From: Pseudorasbora parva
Lineage: Eukaryota > Chordata > Actinopteri > Cypriniformes > Gobionidae
Length of the DNA stretch: 64,000 bases
NCBI RefSeq assembly: GCF_024679245.1
Contig: NC_090177.1
Coordinates: 49,263,353 to 49,327,352, forward strand
Direction: 5' to 3'
The translations under genes were made by a program, and so were the position numbers. The first letter of the stretch is position 1; every line of letters begins with the position of its first letter. A model generated the notes under the pieces. That model was not told the DNA's origin and did not search any database. It was given only the letters and a program-made list of their open reading frames with translations. Shown here piece by piece: positions 41,057 to 52,071 of the stretch.

Positions 41057-42231
41057 CAGGGTTGCCAACTTTTAAGTTCCGGTTGGAGTGAGATTATGTG
41101 AGCGTAATGCTTTTGATCTTGATTCAGTATCAGTTTATATCTAGTATATATACTATACATAGTAATAAAAAATATGTTTGTTTTAGCACTAGTTTAAACA
41201 TTTCTTGGGTCAAATTATATGTGCCATTCCTTAATATTCACTTGTGACTGCTTATATAAGTATCATTATTCATTAAAAATATTAGGATGCAAGTTATTCA
41301 AGTTTTGAAATTTCACATTTAAAGAAATCTAGTGTTTGATCATCATATCTAAATATTTATTAGAATGCAAAGACTGCAATTATTTTTTGAGCAACTAGAT
41401 TAGATACATGGATATTTATTAAAGAGCCATAAGGCACCTACTGGTTAATGGCATTACAAATATTTTTTTTTTTTTTTTTTTTGCCACAAAATGACTATTT
41501 GTCCTCTTTGAATTGGAATTCTCTATTTTAACATTAATTACTAAACATATTGTAATGTAAATATTAAAAGAAATATATAGGCTACAAATATTAGAAGAAA
41601 AATATTTTAAGTGGTCATTTATTGACAATAATTGTTGCACAATAGTATTTAGTACCAAAAGATCTCCTCAAAATATTCAATAAATATAATTTAATGAGTA
41701 TGAGTGTGACCAATTAGTAAGGAATACCTGAGGGCTAAATACAAGAATAACATTAATGTTAACAATGTTGAATCTCTATCACTCTCCATAATAAAACGAT
41801 CCTGTAAATAGGGCTGGCTTAATAATCAATACACACTAACACTATGCTGTACTGTTTACCAAAACTTGCAGCAAACATCTATATAGTGAAACTGTTGTGT
41901 ATTCGCTTAAGCCATTTAAATTCATTGGCACAGCGCTAGAAGTATTGAGCGCTCATGGGCCACGTGACCAGCGCGCGCCGCAGGGAGACGAGAGCACGCA
42001 ACTCCGCCTTTTAACGCCTCGCTTTAACATTATGCCACATTAGCGCCAAAACGCTATTTATTGTTTGAATTTCATTAAAACACATTTTAAAAAATTAAAG
42101 CTTATAGCTTTGTTTAATATCAAAAGCAGGTTTGGCAATTTGGCGTGAGATTGAGTTGGGGTTGAGTGAGAGCGTGAGACAGAGCCTGAAAGCGTGAGAA
42201 TCACGCCAGATGCGTGAGAGTTGGCAACCCT
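41057..42231. mobile_element. hAT-type remnant with GGGTTGCCAACT termini
   Basis: CAGGGTTGCCAACTTTTAAG at the left and GAGAGTTGGCAACCCT at the right form short inverted termini. The right subterminal region is rich in GTGAGAG/GCGTGAGA. No matching 8-bp flanks. A T-run lies at 41461-41482. Confidence 0.5.
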
Positions 42232-43477
42232 AATAGACTGACACAAACATTCATTTTGATACCATACTAACAAACCAGCGAATGCATCAGCTTTTACAAT
42301 GTTTGCATATTCCAGAGAATATTCACTCTTTAGTCTATTAAACACATAAACCTTTTAAAACTGTAGTTTAAAATGAATGCTTATATTTATGCTCAGTTAT
42401 GGGGAGTTGATAGACTCGACTCTCATTTATGTTCTCCATTTGAAAACATTAGACTTTAGAAATGCATTTTGCCTGTTAATATGGCTGTATTTATAAATAA
42501 AAAGGTGTAAAACAGCATTAATGTTAAAAATACTTTGCACTGTATTTTAAAAAAAATCAGACTATTTATTAATGTAAGTGTCTTTTGTGCTGTATGTAAG
42601 GGAGTGAAACTGCAAAAATGACAGTGTTTAAAAAGCTCAGTTCAGTGCTGTAATTGTAAAAAAACAGAAATTACACTAAGAAAATATTGGTTCTATATAT
42701 CGGTTATCGGCACATAATCATGCAAATAATCGGTAATAAAAAAAAAATCAATATCAATATGATAATAATAACACACTTGACTCGGGACTCAAGTCACAGT
42801 TGTAAACGCTTTTGCTTGGACTTGTACTTTGATTGTTTCTAAAGTACTTACACATGCAACAAAGCTTTTCCTGTCCATCATGAATTACCTTAAAATACTG
42901 AGCAACATCTGCCGTTTTGCGTGGGCAGTGATGTTAACTCTTTGGGGAATTTACTCTTCAACATACCTTTGTCAGCAATGTTTATTCCGGGTTAAAACTT
43001 TTCATTTTCGTCACGGGAGTGACTCGATCCCCAACATTTAAATTTGTCCTTAATTACTTCATCCTCTAAATATGCCGGCAGGTGAAGAAAAAATACCCAA
43101 TGCTCCTTTACCTGTAATCTCCTTACTTCGAAGGATTGTGCTTTTATTTCCATCTGATCATGTCATACAATGGAAAAACCGGAATGAGGTCCCAATTGCA
43201 GGTGAAGATGGAATTTACAAAAAAAAAAAAAAAAAAAAAAACAGAAGGGGGAACATCAAACTGGAAATTCAAAATCAACTAGGAACAGAACATCAATAAC
43301 CATGTGGAAAACAGGAGACAAACGACTGCAAACATGAGTAGACTATAAGGGGAATAATCAGGAGGGAACAGATGGGGTTAATAATCTCCCAAATTGTCAC
43401 TAAAAATAATAAAATAAAACTTCTGCAGAGCCTATTTCTGCCAACTGCAGTCACACACACTTCCTAAATGCTCTCTA
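42232..43477. other. No gene; possible LTR fragment and poly(A)
   Basis: 43219-43239 is a run of ~20 A. About 43340-43395 (AGACTATAAGGGGAATAATC, AGGAGGGAACAGATGGGG) resembles the U3 of the minus-strand LTR at 21484-21845 and may be a decayed LTR. ORFs at 42829 and 43072 lack recognisable domains. Confidence 0.35.
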
Positions 43478-43503
43478 GTGCTCAGGGTGGTATTGCCATA
43501 AGC
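43478..43503 (-). rRNA. 5S rRNA gene fragment, first 26 nt
   Basis: On the minus strand this reads GCTTATGGCAATACCACCCT plus GAGCAC, matching the start of vertebrate 5S rRNA with two changes. It stops before the internal promoter, so it cannot be expressed. A TATA-like ATTTAAATA lies ~26-33 bp upstream, at 43528-43536. Confidence 0.75.
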
Positions 43504-43565
43504 GAAAGCTGCAGCCGAATTCTGGCTATTTAAATGTTAGTACACTATTGAAGTGAAACAGAAAT

Positions 43566-43651
43566 GCTTACAGTACCTGGTATTCCCAGGCGGTCTCCCA
43601 TCCAAGAACTAACCAGCCCCAACCCTGCTTAGCTTCAGAGATTGGGCGTGC
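43566..43651 (-). rRNA. 5S rRNA pseudogene, 5'-truncated
   Basis: On the minus strand it reads from GCACGCCCAATCTC through GAAGCTAAGCAGGGTTGGG and CTTGGATGGGAGACCGCCTG to GGAATACCAGGTACTGTAAGC, that is, the 3' two-thirds of 5S rRNA. About 24 nt of the 5' end are missing and ~10 nt are deleted after GCCCAATCT (the box A region). The order, end of one 5S then 62 bp of spacer then start of another, is that of a tandem 5S array. Confidence 0.8.
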
Positions 43652-43654
43652 TTT

Positions 43655-44818
43655 ATTAAAACATTTTTTTTAATGAAATTTCAATCAATACAATAAAAAA
43701 CAATACCGTTTTTCTTGTTAACGTTATCTCCCCTCTACACTGTTATTTACGGTAAACGTGCCTCTTCACTGTTGAATACGGCACGGTGTGCCGGTAGGTT
43801 GGCGCATGAGCAGTGTTGAATCTGCGTGGAGGTGACGGTGATGGAAGTTGTGTAAAACTTTGCCGTGCACTGAATAAAGTTGTACGAACTATAAACGTCG
43901 TGTTTATTTGGAGTGACATTTCTAATACAGATGTTTGTTCTTCTACTGTAATCTCCACATCAAATTTCACACATTTACAGGCATAATTCAGAAATCTCCC
44001 TTCTCTACCCAGAACCTTCCACATTAAATATTTTAAAACATAACAAAGCCGTAAAAACATCATTAAAACCGCCAACATATTTTTGCTAATATAACGTCAG
44101 TAAAAATTGCTTTGTGTCTAATAAAATACTTATCATAGTTCCCTTCATATTGGTCATTTTCTTTTAGATCTTTATATTCTGAAACCAATGCTCATGCTCA
44201 TTAACAGCCGGCTTCTAAAAAAACTCTCTTTAAAAAAAACAGTCAAACATTTTCACAATACATTATTTTAAAGTATACAGTTTTCGCCCCATCTTTACAT
44301 GCACGTCTTTACCTTGTTTGTCTTCCATGTTTTATATTCTTTTATCCACTCTTTGGGTATTGCTGCTTTTAATTATTTCATATTTTTTCTTTATTAAAAT
44401 CCTCTTCTGCCTCTTCCATTGTATCGGTTATATACTGTAAAGGTAAATATTGACTCGACATTAATGCTTGTCTGGGACAAGTGAAAGAAAATTATACTTG
44501 CCCGACCGGACAAGTAGCCTGATTAAAATGTCAAAAACTAAAAACATATCTTTGCAATCACCATATGCAAGTTCCATAAACAATTCATTAGCAAGTCCCT
44601 TACATTTTCGATTGACAGTTTTTGCTCTATTTCAGCAAAAATATTTCCAAACAAAGATCGCAGCAGAACCATAACGCACATTTCAACAACAGTGTGTTAC
44701 TGAATGGCTCTGTCCCAAATGGCATGTGCACATTCAGTCTTATGGACTAACAATGGCCTCTGCGTGTGTGTGTCCATTAAGTCCACGAGACCACAGGGTG
44801 TCTCATTTGTCATTTTAG
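43655..44818. other. No recognisable gene
   Basis: AT-rich. About 44468-44530 resembles 848-905. A minus-strand ORF at 43743-44078 shows no domain. Confidence 0.4.
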
Positions 44819-45865
44819 GTCTTTGCTTCCACAAGTCTTTGCTTCCTCCAGTCTTTGCTTCCACAAGTCTTTGCTTCCTCAAGTCTTTGCTTCCACTAGT
44901 CTTTGCTTCCACAAGTCTTTGCTTCCACAAGTCTTTGCTTCCACAAGTCTTTGCTTCCTCTAGTCTTTGCTTCCTCCAGTCTTTGCTTCCTCTAGTCTTT
45001 GCTTCCTCTAGTCTTTGCTTCCTCCAGTCTTTGCTTCCTCCAGTCTTTGCTTCCTCTAGTCTTTGCTTCCTCCAGTCTTTGCTTCCACTAGTCTTTGCTT
45101 CCACTAGTCTTTGCTTCCACAAGTCTTTGCTTCCACAAGTCTTTGCTTCCTCAAGTATTTGCTTCCACAAGTCTTTGCTTCCTCTAGTCTTTGCTTCCTC
45201 CAGTCTTTGCTTCCTCTAGTCTTTGCTTCCTCTAGTCTTTGCTTCCTCCAGTCTTTGCTTCCTCTAGTCTTTGCTTCCTCCAGTCTTTGCTTCCTCTAGT
45301 CTTTGCTTCCTCAAGTCTTTGCTTCCACAAGTCTTTGCTTCCTCTAGTCTTTGCTTCCTCCAGTCTTTGCTTCCTCCAGTCTTTGCTTCCTCTAGTCTTT
45401 GCTTCCTCCAGTCTTTGCTTCCTCTAGTCTTTGCTTCCTCCAGTCTTTGCTTCCACAAGTCTTTGCTTCCTCCAGTCTTTGCTTCCTCTAGTCTATGCTT
45501 TCTCAAGTCTTTGCTTCCTCTAGTCTTTGCTTCCTCTAGTCTTTGCATCCTCTAGTCTTTACTTCCTCTAGTTTTTGCTTTCTCAAGTCTTTGCTTCCTC
45601 TAGTCTTTGCTTCCTCAAGTCTTTGCTTCCTCAATTCTTTGCTTCCTCTAGTCTTTGCTTCCTCTAGTCTTTGCTTCCTCTAGTCTTTGCTTTCTCAAGT
45701 CTTTGCTTCCTCTAGTCTTTGCTTCCTCTAGTCTTTGCTTTCTCAATTCTTTGCTTCCTCTAGTCTTTGCTTCCTCAAGTCTTTGCTTCCTCTAGTCTTT
45801 ACTTCCTCTAGTCTTTACTTCCTCAAGTCTTTGCTTCCTCAAGTCTTTGCTTCCTCAAGTCTTTG
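44819..45865. repeat. 16-bp minisatellite
   Basis: About 65 copies of GTCTTTGCTTCCTCNA with variants (CCTCTA, CCTCCA, CCACAA, CCTCAA) arranged in higher-order patterns. Because 16 is not a multiple of three, each frame cycles through all three registers over 48 bp, and many frames on both strands stay open. The resulting ORFs are not genes. Confidence 0.95.
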
Positions 45866-46269
45866 AAGGAACTGAATTTGGGGACGGTGTGGAAATCCCA
45901 ACGACGGCACTGTTAAAGCTCCAGATGTTCTCCAATACCTTCTCTAGGGAGACTGGTAATGTGGATTTTATTTCCAGCCCTAGTCTTTTGTATGTGTTAC
46001 TTTGGAGCAACTTGGGCTCAATTACTTTTTGTGGTGGATATCAACCACAAAAGCCTCAGTCAAGTACTTTTTTGGTCAAATATTACAACACCATATGAAC
46101 AAATTTAAGGAAGCTACCCATGTTAACGCAACCACTTCACAATATCACTTAAACCATGACATTGCCAGCATTTATGTCCCTGCCAATCAGGAAAACAAAA
46201 TGACACCTAATAACTGTACCTATGAACAATAATTAGTATATTCAATATCAATTAACCAGTCATGCCAAA
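45866..46269. other. No recognisable gene
   Basis: Unique-looking sequence, short ORFs without domains. Confidence 0.35.
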
Positions 46270-46905
46270 AGCATAGTCGTTATCTCGATCTCTCCTGTTT
46301 CTGCCCTGCACAGAGAAGTCCAGGTCAAATAAAGTGCATGGGTCCTTCTTCTGTAGTGGAAGTCCTCACTGACAAACATGGAGAAAACTGCCAGATTCTT
46401 CCTCAGCTCCTCCAGTAAACCAAGGGTTTTAGCCCCTCAGCAAACCTATACAAACATGTTACATAATGTTTGAATCGTCCTGGGCCAGTGGCAGCTGAGA
46501 CTATCTATATAAATGAGATGTTTAGGCAGTATAGTGCTTGTGTTCATGAGGATGTTCGTGGATATCCTAACGGCTGTGGTTCGGTATGTATGCATTCTGT
46601 AAGAGAATGTAAATCATACATAAATAGATTTGGAAGTATAACCTTCTCCTGATCCACGAACAAAATTGTATTATATTCCTGGTCTTGCTGGGAACGTATT
46701 GATCGCCATTCATGAAGAGCCTAAAGTAAAACATTAAAAAATGGCATTTTGCACAAATCACCATCATATAGTACACATATACATAAATGAATAAATACTT
46801 ATAAAAATAGATTCTATACAGTATCAAAAATGGTTACCTGATTTGCATCCACACTTTGAGCTTGGGTACTCTCAGCCACAGGCCCGGTCTCATCTGGTAT
46901 TGGAG
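46270..46905 (-). pseudogene. Degenerate exons resembling a HECT/G2E3-like gene
   Basis: On the minus strand, 46722-46642 is bounded by TTTAG and a GT donor and encodes ALHEWRSIRSQQDQEYNTIL and FVDQEK, like the RxxR-x-QDxEYxxxL-x2-DxxK segment of fish G2/M-phase E3 ligase-like proteins. 46450-46270 encodes, in shifting frames, LKTLGLLEELRKN-like and LFDLDFSVQGRNRRDRD-like pieces resembling the end of a HECT domain. An acceptor-like TATAG precedes the second piece. Frameshifts make it a pseudogene; the assignment is from memory of motif patterns and could be wrong. Confidence 0.35.
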
Positions 46906-47878
46906 CAATTCAGAGTGATGGGAATTAATTCATGCATATGGCAGAAGATGTGGATGCCACCGCAGACAATCCACATGATTGTTCTTTTAGCAAGAGTACA
47001 CACACGCGCGCACGCAGTGGAAACAAAATACGTCATTAGAAAATATCCATAGGTAGAAAAATTACAACCTGTTATCCTAGGGAATGTGACTGCTCAGACA
47101 TCACACAGAAGAAATAGATACTTCTTAATAAATATAAAAACACTGTTTATATTTTTATTTGCCACTCATCACTCCAAAGTGCATTTTTGGACATAACACA
47201 AATCATTAGATGTGCAATCATTTTAATATGGACCTGATCTGAAACCTCTAACCTATAGGGATAGACATTACCGAGAACACATTTAAATGATTGTAGTATG
47301 ATATAAATCCCTGTGAATATAATTACACACCTGCAAGACAGTGGCCCGATGTAAAGTCTGCTTTTGCCAACAACTGCTTTTATATCTTTCACAGAACTAA
47401 CTTTTTAGTTTTGAGTAATTTCTATATATTGAGTCCTTTGCTTGTCCTTGCCAATTCAAAGCCTACCAAGTTTAACCTGATGTGAGGGTAGCTTTGACAA
47501 ACAAAGTTGTTCATTTCAGATAAACTCAAGTTTAACCCAACCTTTGAGTTTGTGTGTCTGGCCTCGGACAGGTGACTCATGCACATGTTTTCCTAAAAAT
47601 GGAAATGGTAATTCCTAGTGTCAAAGAAACACATTCATTAGGTGCTTTATATAGGGTGGCCATACGTCCGGATTTTGAGCCCCCTGTCTGGCGTCAAATA
47701 AATATCTGATATATCTTTGGTTAAAAACGTAAACGACATGCTGGCTACATCATATTATAAAGTTACATGCCGAAACGTCAGACCTCATTTAATCCGTAAT
47801 GGACAAAAGAGCACAGTTTTATATCAAAAAGCACACTGTGTTGCTGTTTTTTTTAACACACACACACACGCACGCACG

Positions 47879-47931
<53 letters not shown>

Positions 47932-48189
47932 CATATACAAGTAAATTCTCATTCCATTTGAGATGTTCTGCTTAAAGTGTGTCGTTCAGTCTACATTTTA
48001 GACTTGTCTTTTTTCGTCAACGATATTGCATGTTTATATAACGTTAGTCACAATGTAGGCTAAGGTTACGCAGTGACTGTGATGTAGCCTAATCTGAAAT
48101 ACAAATAGCCAAAAACATCATAGGAAACACCGTACTTCAGTTCTCAAAAATATAAATATATAACTTATATTTTTACAAAATGAATAGCC
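46906..48189. other. No gene; hAT-like end and microsatellite
   Basis: About 47654 starts AGGGTGGCCATACGTCC, a hAT-like terminus without a detectable partner. A (CA)n/(CG-CA) plus (TA)n tract lies at 47852-47927. Confidence 0.4.
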
Positions 48190-49529
48190 TTTTTAAATGA
48201 CTATCATTTTAACTTATATCACACTCCTAGTGAAATGCTCTCAGACAGTAAATGCAGTGAGTTTGCTTCGTACTTCTCTGAGAAAATCAATAATATCAGA
48301 AAAGCGATCAGCACATGCTCTAGTTGCTCCGGGGTCAGTCAGATCAGACCAAACCCTCTGAAAATTACCATGTCAGATTTCGAAACAATTGACGGTAAAA
48401 TTTTAGAAGACACAGTACAGCATCTTAAAACATCAACCTGTGCCCTAGACGCACTCCCCACTTCTTTCTTCAAAAGTGTGTTTAACTGTTTGGAAGCAGA
48501 TCTCCTAGAAGTGGTGAACTCCTCACTTCTCTATGGGACTTTTCCAACCGCCCTTAAAACTGCAATAGTTAAGCCTCTTCTGAAAAAGAGAAATCTGGAT
48601 AACTCCATACTGAGCAACTACAGACCAATCTCAAATCTCCCCTTCATAGGCAAAATCATTGAAAAAGTTGTTTTCAATCAGTTGAACAAATTCTTACACT
48701 CGAATGGATACTTTGACAAATTTTCAATCTGGTTTCCGACCGCATCACAGCACAGAGACAGCGCTCATAAAGATTATAAATGATATTCGCTTAAACACTG
48801 ATACAGGCAAAACATCAATTCTGGTTCTACTCGATCTCAGTGCTGCATTCGACACTGTTGACCACACCAAACTTCTAGACAGGCTGGAAAACTGGGTCTG
48901 GCTTTCTGGGATGGTCCTCAAATGGTTCAGGTCATAAATGGTTCAGGTCATACTTAGAAGGGAGAGGTTATTATGTGAGTATAGGAGACCATAAGTCTGA
49001 GTGGACGTCCATGACATGTGGAGTCCCACAAGGGTCAATTCTAGCACCTCTCCTGTTTAACCTGTATATGCTGCCACTGAGCCAAATAATGAAAAATAAC
49101 AATATTGCTTACCACAGCTATGCTGACGACACCCAGCTCTACTTAGCACTATCGCCTAATGACTTCAGCCCCATTGACTCCCTGTGCAAATGCATTGATG
49201 AAGTTAACAACTGGATGTGCCAAAACTATCTCCAGTTAATCAAAGACAAAACTGAAATAACTACATTTGGAAACAAAGATGAAATTCTCAAGGTGAACGC
49301 GTATCTTGAGGCTAAAGGCCTGATAGCAAAACATCAAGTCATGAATCTTGGAGTGATTTTGGAGTCAGACCTGAGTTTCAGTAGTCATGTCAAAGTAATA
49401 ACTAAATCAGCATACTATCATCTGAAAAATATTGCAAGAATTAGATGTTTTGTCTCCAGGCAAGACTTAGAGAAACTGGTTCATGCTTTCATCACCAGTA
49501 GGGTGGACTATTGTAATGGCCTGCTCACG
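48190..49529 (+). mobile_element. L2-type LINE fragment
   Basis: 5'-truncated and cut at the 3' side by the hAT beginning at about 49530. Contains the reverse transcriptase below. Confidence 0.8.
48235..49529 (+). pseudogene. L2 LINE reverse transcriptase, frameshifted
   Basis: Reads SNYRPISNLPFIGKIIEKVV, QSGFRPHHSTETALIKI, LLDLSAAFDTVDHTKLLDRL, CGVPQGSILAPLLFNL, the catalytic YHSYADDTQLYL and SRVDYCNGLLT. It is related to but clearly distinct from the L2 at 13889-15522. Two lesions break it: a frameshift near 48720 (GYFDKF to NFQSGFRP), and a 16-bp tandem duplication of AAATGGTTCAGGTCAT at 48918-48950 that causes an early stop. The endonuclease is absent. The C-terminus is lost to the hAT insertion. 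Confidence 0.85.
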
Positions 49530-50042
49530 AGAGGTGGGTAGTAACGAATTACATTTAGTTCGTTACATTTACTTGAGTAATTTTTTGGTGTAACTTGTAC
49601 TTTTAGAGTATATTTAAAAATGGGTACTTTTACTCTTACTCAAGTACATTTCTAGTGATTTTTTTTAAACTTTTACTTCGCTACATTCGTTGGCGTTCCT
49701 CCGCTACTGTCAAATGGTAATAATTAAATTTATATATATTTTTAAATAAGTACGTTTGCAAGTCTCGGGAGTCGTGAGACATTTGAGAGGCTGCTTCGCG
49801 AGAGGTGGCTACTCATCATCACCCGCTTGAATTAGCGCGCATTCAGTCGGAAGATGATGGCCGAAGAAGAGGTGTGTGAGCTACGGGAGGCAGAGCACCC
49901 GTGGCCTCAAGTTCAATCTATGTTTTCACTGCTAAATGTCAAAAACAGTAGTTTTATAATGCAATGTAAGCTGTGTGCACCAAAACCAACGGACATCTCA
50001 GCATACCGAAATTCCAGCTCCAACCTGAAGAAACATGTAGCG
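49530..50042 (+). mobile_element. hAT element 5' end inside the L2 LINE
   Basis: Starts AGAGGTGGGTAGTAACGAAT followed by TTACTTGAGTAA-type sequence, a common fish hAT terminus. The right end was not found; the sequence passes into other repeats before 50.3 kb. Confidence 0.6.
49854..50042 (+). pseudogene. hAT transposase first exon with BED finger
   Basis: MMAEEEVCELREAEHPWPQV leads into MQCKLCAPKPTDISAYRNSS and NLKKHVA, then a GTAAGT donor at 50042/50043. C-x2-C, a spacer, then the L-x2-H helix is a BED-type finger whose last His would lie in the next exon, as in many spliced fish hAT (ZBED-like) genes. No downstream exon is recognisable in the window, so this is a remnant. Confidence 0.65.
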
Positions 50043-50310
50043 GTAAGTGTCACAATGATGCCTATATTTAAACACTATTCATGGTAATTTGGTAACACAT
50101 ATTCACGAACAAACACCTCTCTAAAGTGTAGAAAATACAAATAAAAACGGGATTGTATTTTATTACTACCCAAAAAAACGCATATACTATACTAAATATA
50201 AGAACAAGTATGTTTTAAAAGGAAGAGCTCTGGGTTAGCCCAGCACACCATTGATTTACACTATGAATTTATATGTTCAGAGTAATTGCACTTTAATGAC
50301 ATAAAAGTTT

Positions 50311-50408
50311 GATGTGATGTGATGTGATGTGATGTGATGTGATGTGATGTGATGTGATGTGATGTGATGTGATGTGATGTGATGTGATGTGTGTGTGTGT
50401 GTGTGTAC
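50311..50408. repeat. (GATGT)n microsatellite with (GT)n tail
   Basis: About 16 copies of GATGT followed by nine GT units, directly before the retroviral LTR. Confidence 0.95.
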
Positions 50409-50420
50409 TTGTCTACCTAT

Positions 50421-50949
50421 TGTTGGAAACTCAGAAGTGAAGACCAGGAGAGCTTGGGTATATCTTTCGGGCAGGCGTTCCTCTTTATTGAGAAACACAC
50501 GTGCCGTCTGTGTCTGCAGTCGTCCAAGTCTAATTCTAAACAGTATACATTGTAATTTATCCCCATTTCAGGGGGAGGGATTTACACAGTAGAGGAGGAG
50601 ACAATCTAAACAAAGGAATGCACATGTTGTTTAGGTAAAAAGGACACACCCCATACATTTCCAGGTCACCAGTCCTAATCCTATCAGCATAACAGTGCCA
50701 ATCAGACCACCAATCCAAATCCTATCAGCATAACAGTACCAATCAGACGAATAGATGCAAATGTGATCACTCTAACAATGTTGCTTATAGATCAGGAAGT
50801 GCATAAAGACAAAAGACTGATTACCTTGATCTCCTTAGAATGTAGTCAGTCTGTAACTCCAAACTGTAAAGCATTATGTACATATAAACTGTTAGTATAC
50901 TATTACATTGGAACCTTGATATAACAATTCATAAATTTGTAATCCCACA
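50421..50949 (-). mobile_element. 3' LTR of the retrovirus-like element
   Basis: 529 bp, nearly identical to 57596-58125. The coding-strand sequence includes AATAAAGAGGAACG near the U3/R region (forward 50485-50498), a plausible polyadenylation signal. Confidence 0.9.
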
Positions 50950-51275
50950 GTCCCCCCTTTGAGAGTTCTAGTAACTCTCACATAATACAAATTTAAACCT
51001 TTATAAGTCCATTCTATAGCTTATGTTTGTTAGCATAAGCCCCATCTTCTATTCATGTAACTTGAAAAAGTTACAGGCACATATCACTTGCTCTGTGTTG
51101 ATTGTCTGTAGTGACGAATGACATGCTGACACTGAAACAAACATGCCACTTGTGTCCGTGTAGTTCTTACGGGTAATGTTCTTTTGTGGTTGGAACAGTC
51201 CTTGTGAGTCATTTGTTGACCTTACAGGTTTCCGAACCATGAAGAATTATCTTTAGTCATCTGATGTAATTTTGC

Positions 51276-51693
51276 TTAAAGATCAAGAATGTCTTGTTGG
51301 ATTTTGTTCAAGAGTACTTGACCACCATGTTTGTGCATAAGTGAGTCCTTGAATGCAGCCATCTTCTGGTTTGTGGTTGGAGCTGAATTATGTAGAAAAC
51401 CAGGGTGACCCTGCCGTTGAATTGACTGGGTAGGATATTGTAGACTAGAAGTTCCTCCCATCATATGCCAACCATGGGATTCTTGCTTCTCCTGAAGGTG
51501 GGTGTGGCATGCAGACATCTTTCCAGCAAACATGGCATTTCTTGACATATTCATAAGCTCTAAGAATATGTTGTTTCTGGAGTCTACACTTTGTGCGATG
51601 TCCATGATGATTAGTAGCAAGGCAATCTTGATCATGTTGATAGATGACTGAAGTTCCCGTAGGTGATTCTCTGCGTTGTGTATTTTTTTTCAT
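51276..51693 (-). pseudogene. Possible env remnant between pol and the 3' LTR
   Basis: Two overlapping minus-strand ORFs (51276-51635, 51445-51693) lie where env is expected. The 119-residue frame begins with a hydrophobic stretch followed by Asn- and Cys-containing sequence. The pol-to-LTR interval is only ~1.1 kb, too short for a complete envelope gene with surface and transmembrane subunits, and no fusion peptide or transmembrane segment is seen. Assignment rests mainly on position. Confidence 0.3.
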
Positions 51694-52071
51694 GACAATT
51701 GGCTCGGTAGTGGGTCTAGTTGTCCTCTAGAGGTTGTGGCTTCATACGCAGGTGAGGAAGTCGGTGCGTATAGGTCTGGGGACAGCCATCAAATGGTATC
51801 TGCACAGAGTAAGAAAGAAAACAAAAGACAGCAGAGCAGTATTTGTTCTAAAAGACTGCAAACATTGGGGTTGTTTCCTCTGTTCAATCTGAGTCTGCTA
51901 TTGTTGTTCCTTCTTTCCCTATTTCTTAATTCCTGCGACACCTAAAGAACAGTGAGGTAAGGATGGACTAGTGGGTCAGGGAAAGCCTATGAGGGAATCT
52001 TCACCGCAGGATTGGCCCCCGATGCCTGTTGCATTCGGTTCTTTCCTGGGCTCCTCACTGGTCCGTGTGTC

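Noticed and set aside
43478..43651. SINE3 (5S-derived SINE)
   Set aside because: Order of 5S pieces (end, spacer, start) fits a tandem rDNA relic and not a SINE head with a unique body.
44697..45555. FASSSLCFLQSLLP- and KQRLEEAKT-type ORFs
   Set aside because: A 16-bp repeat keeps all frames open. No start context or domain supports a gene.
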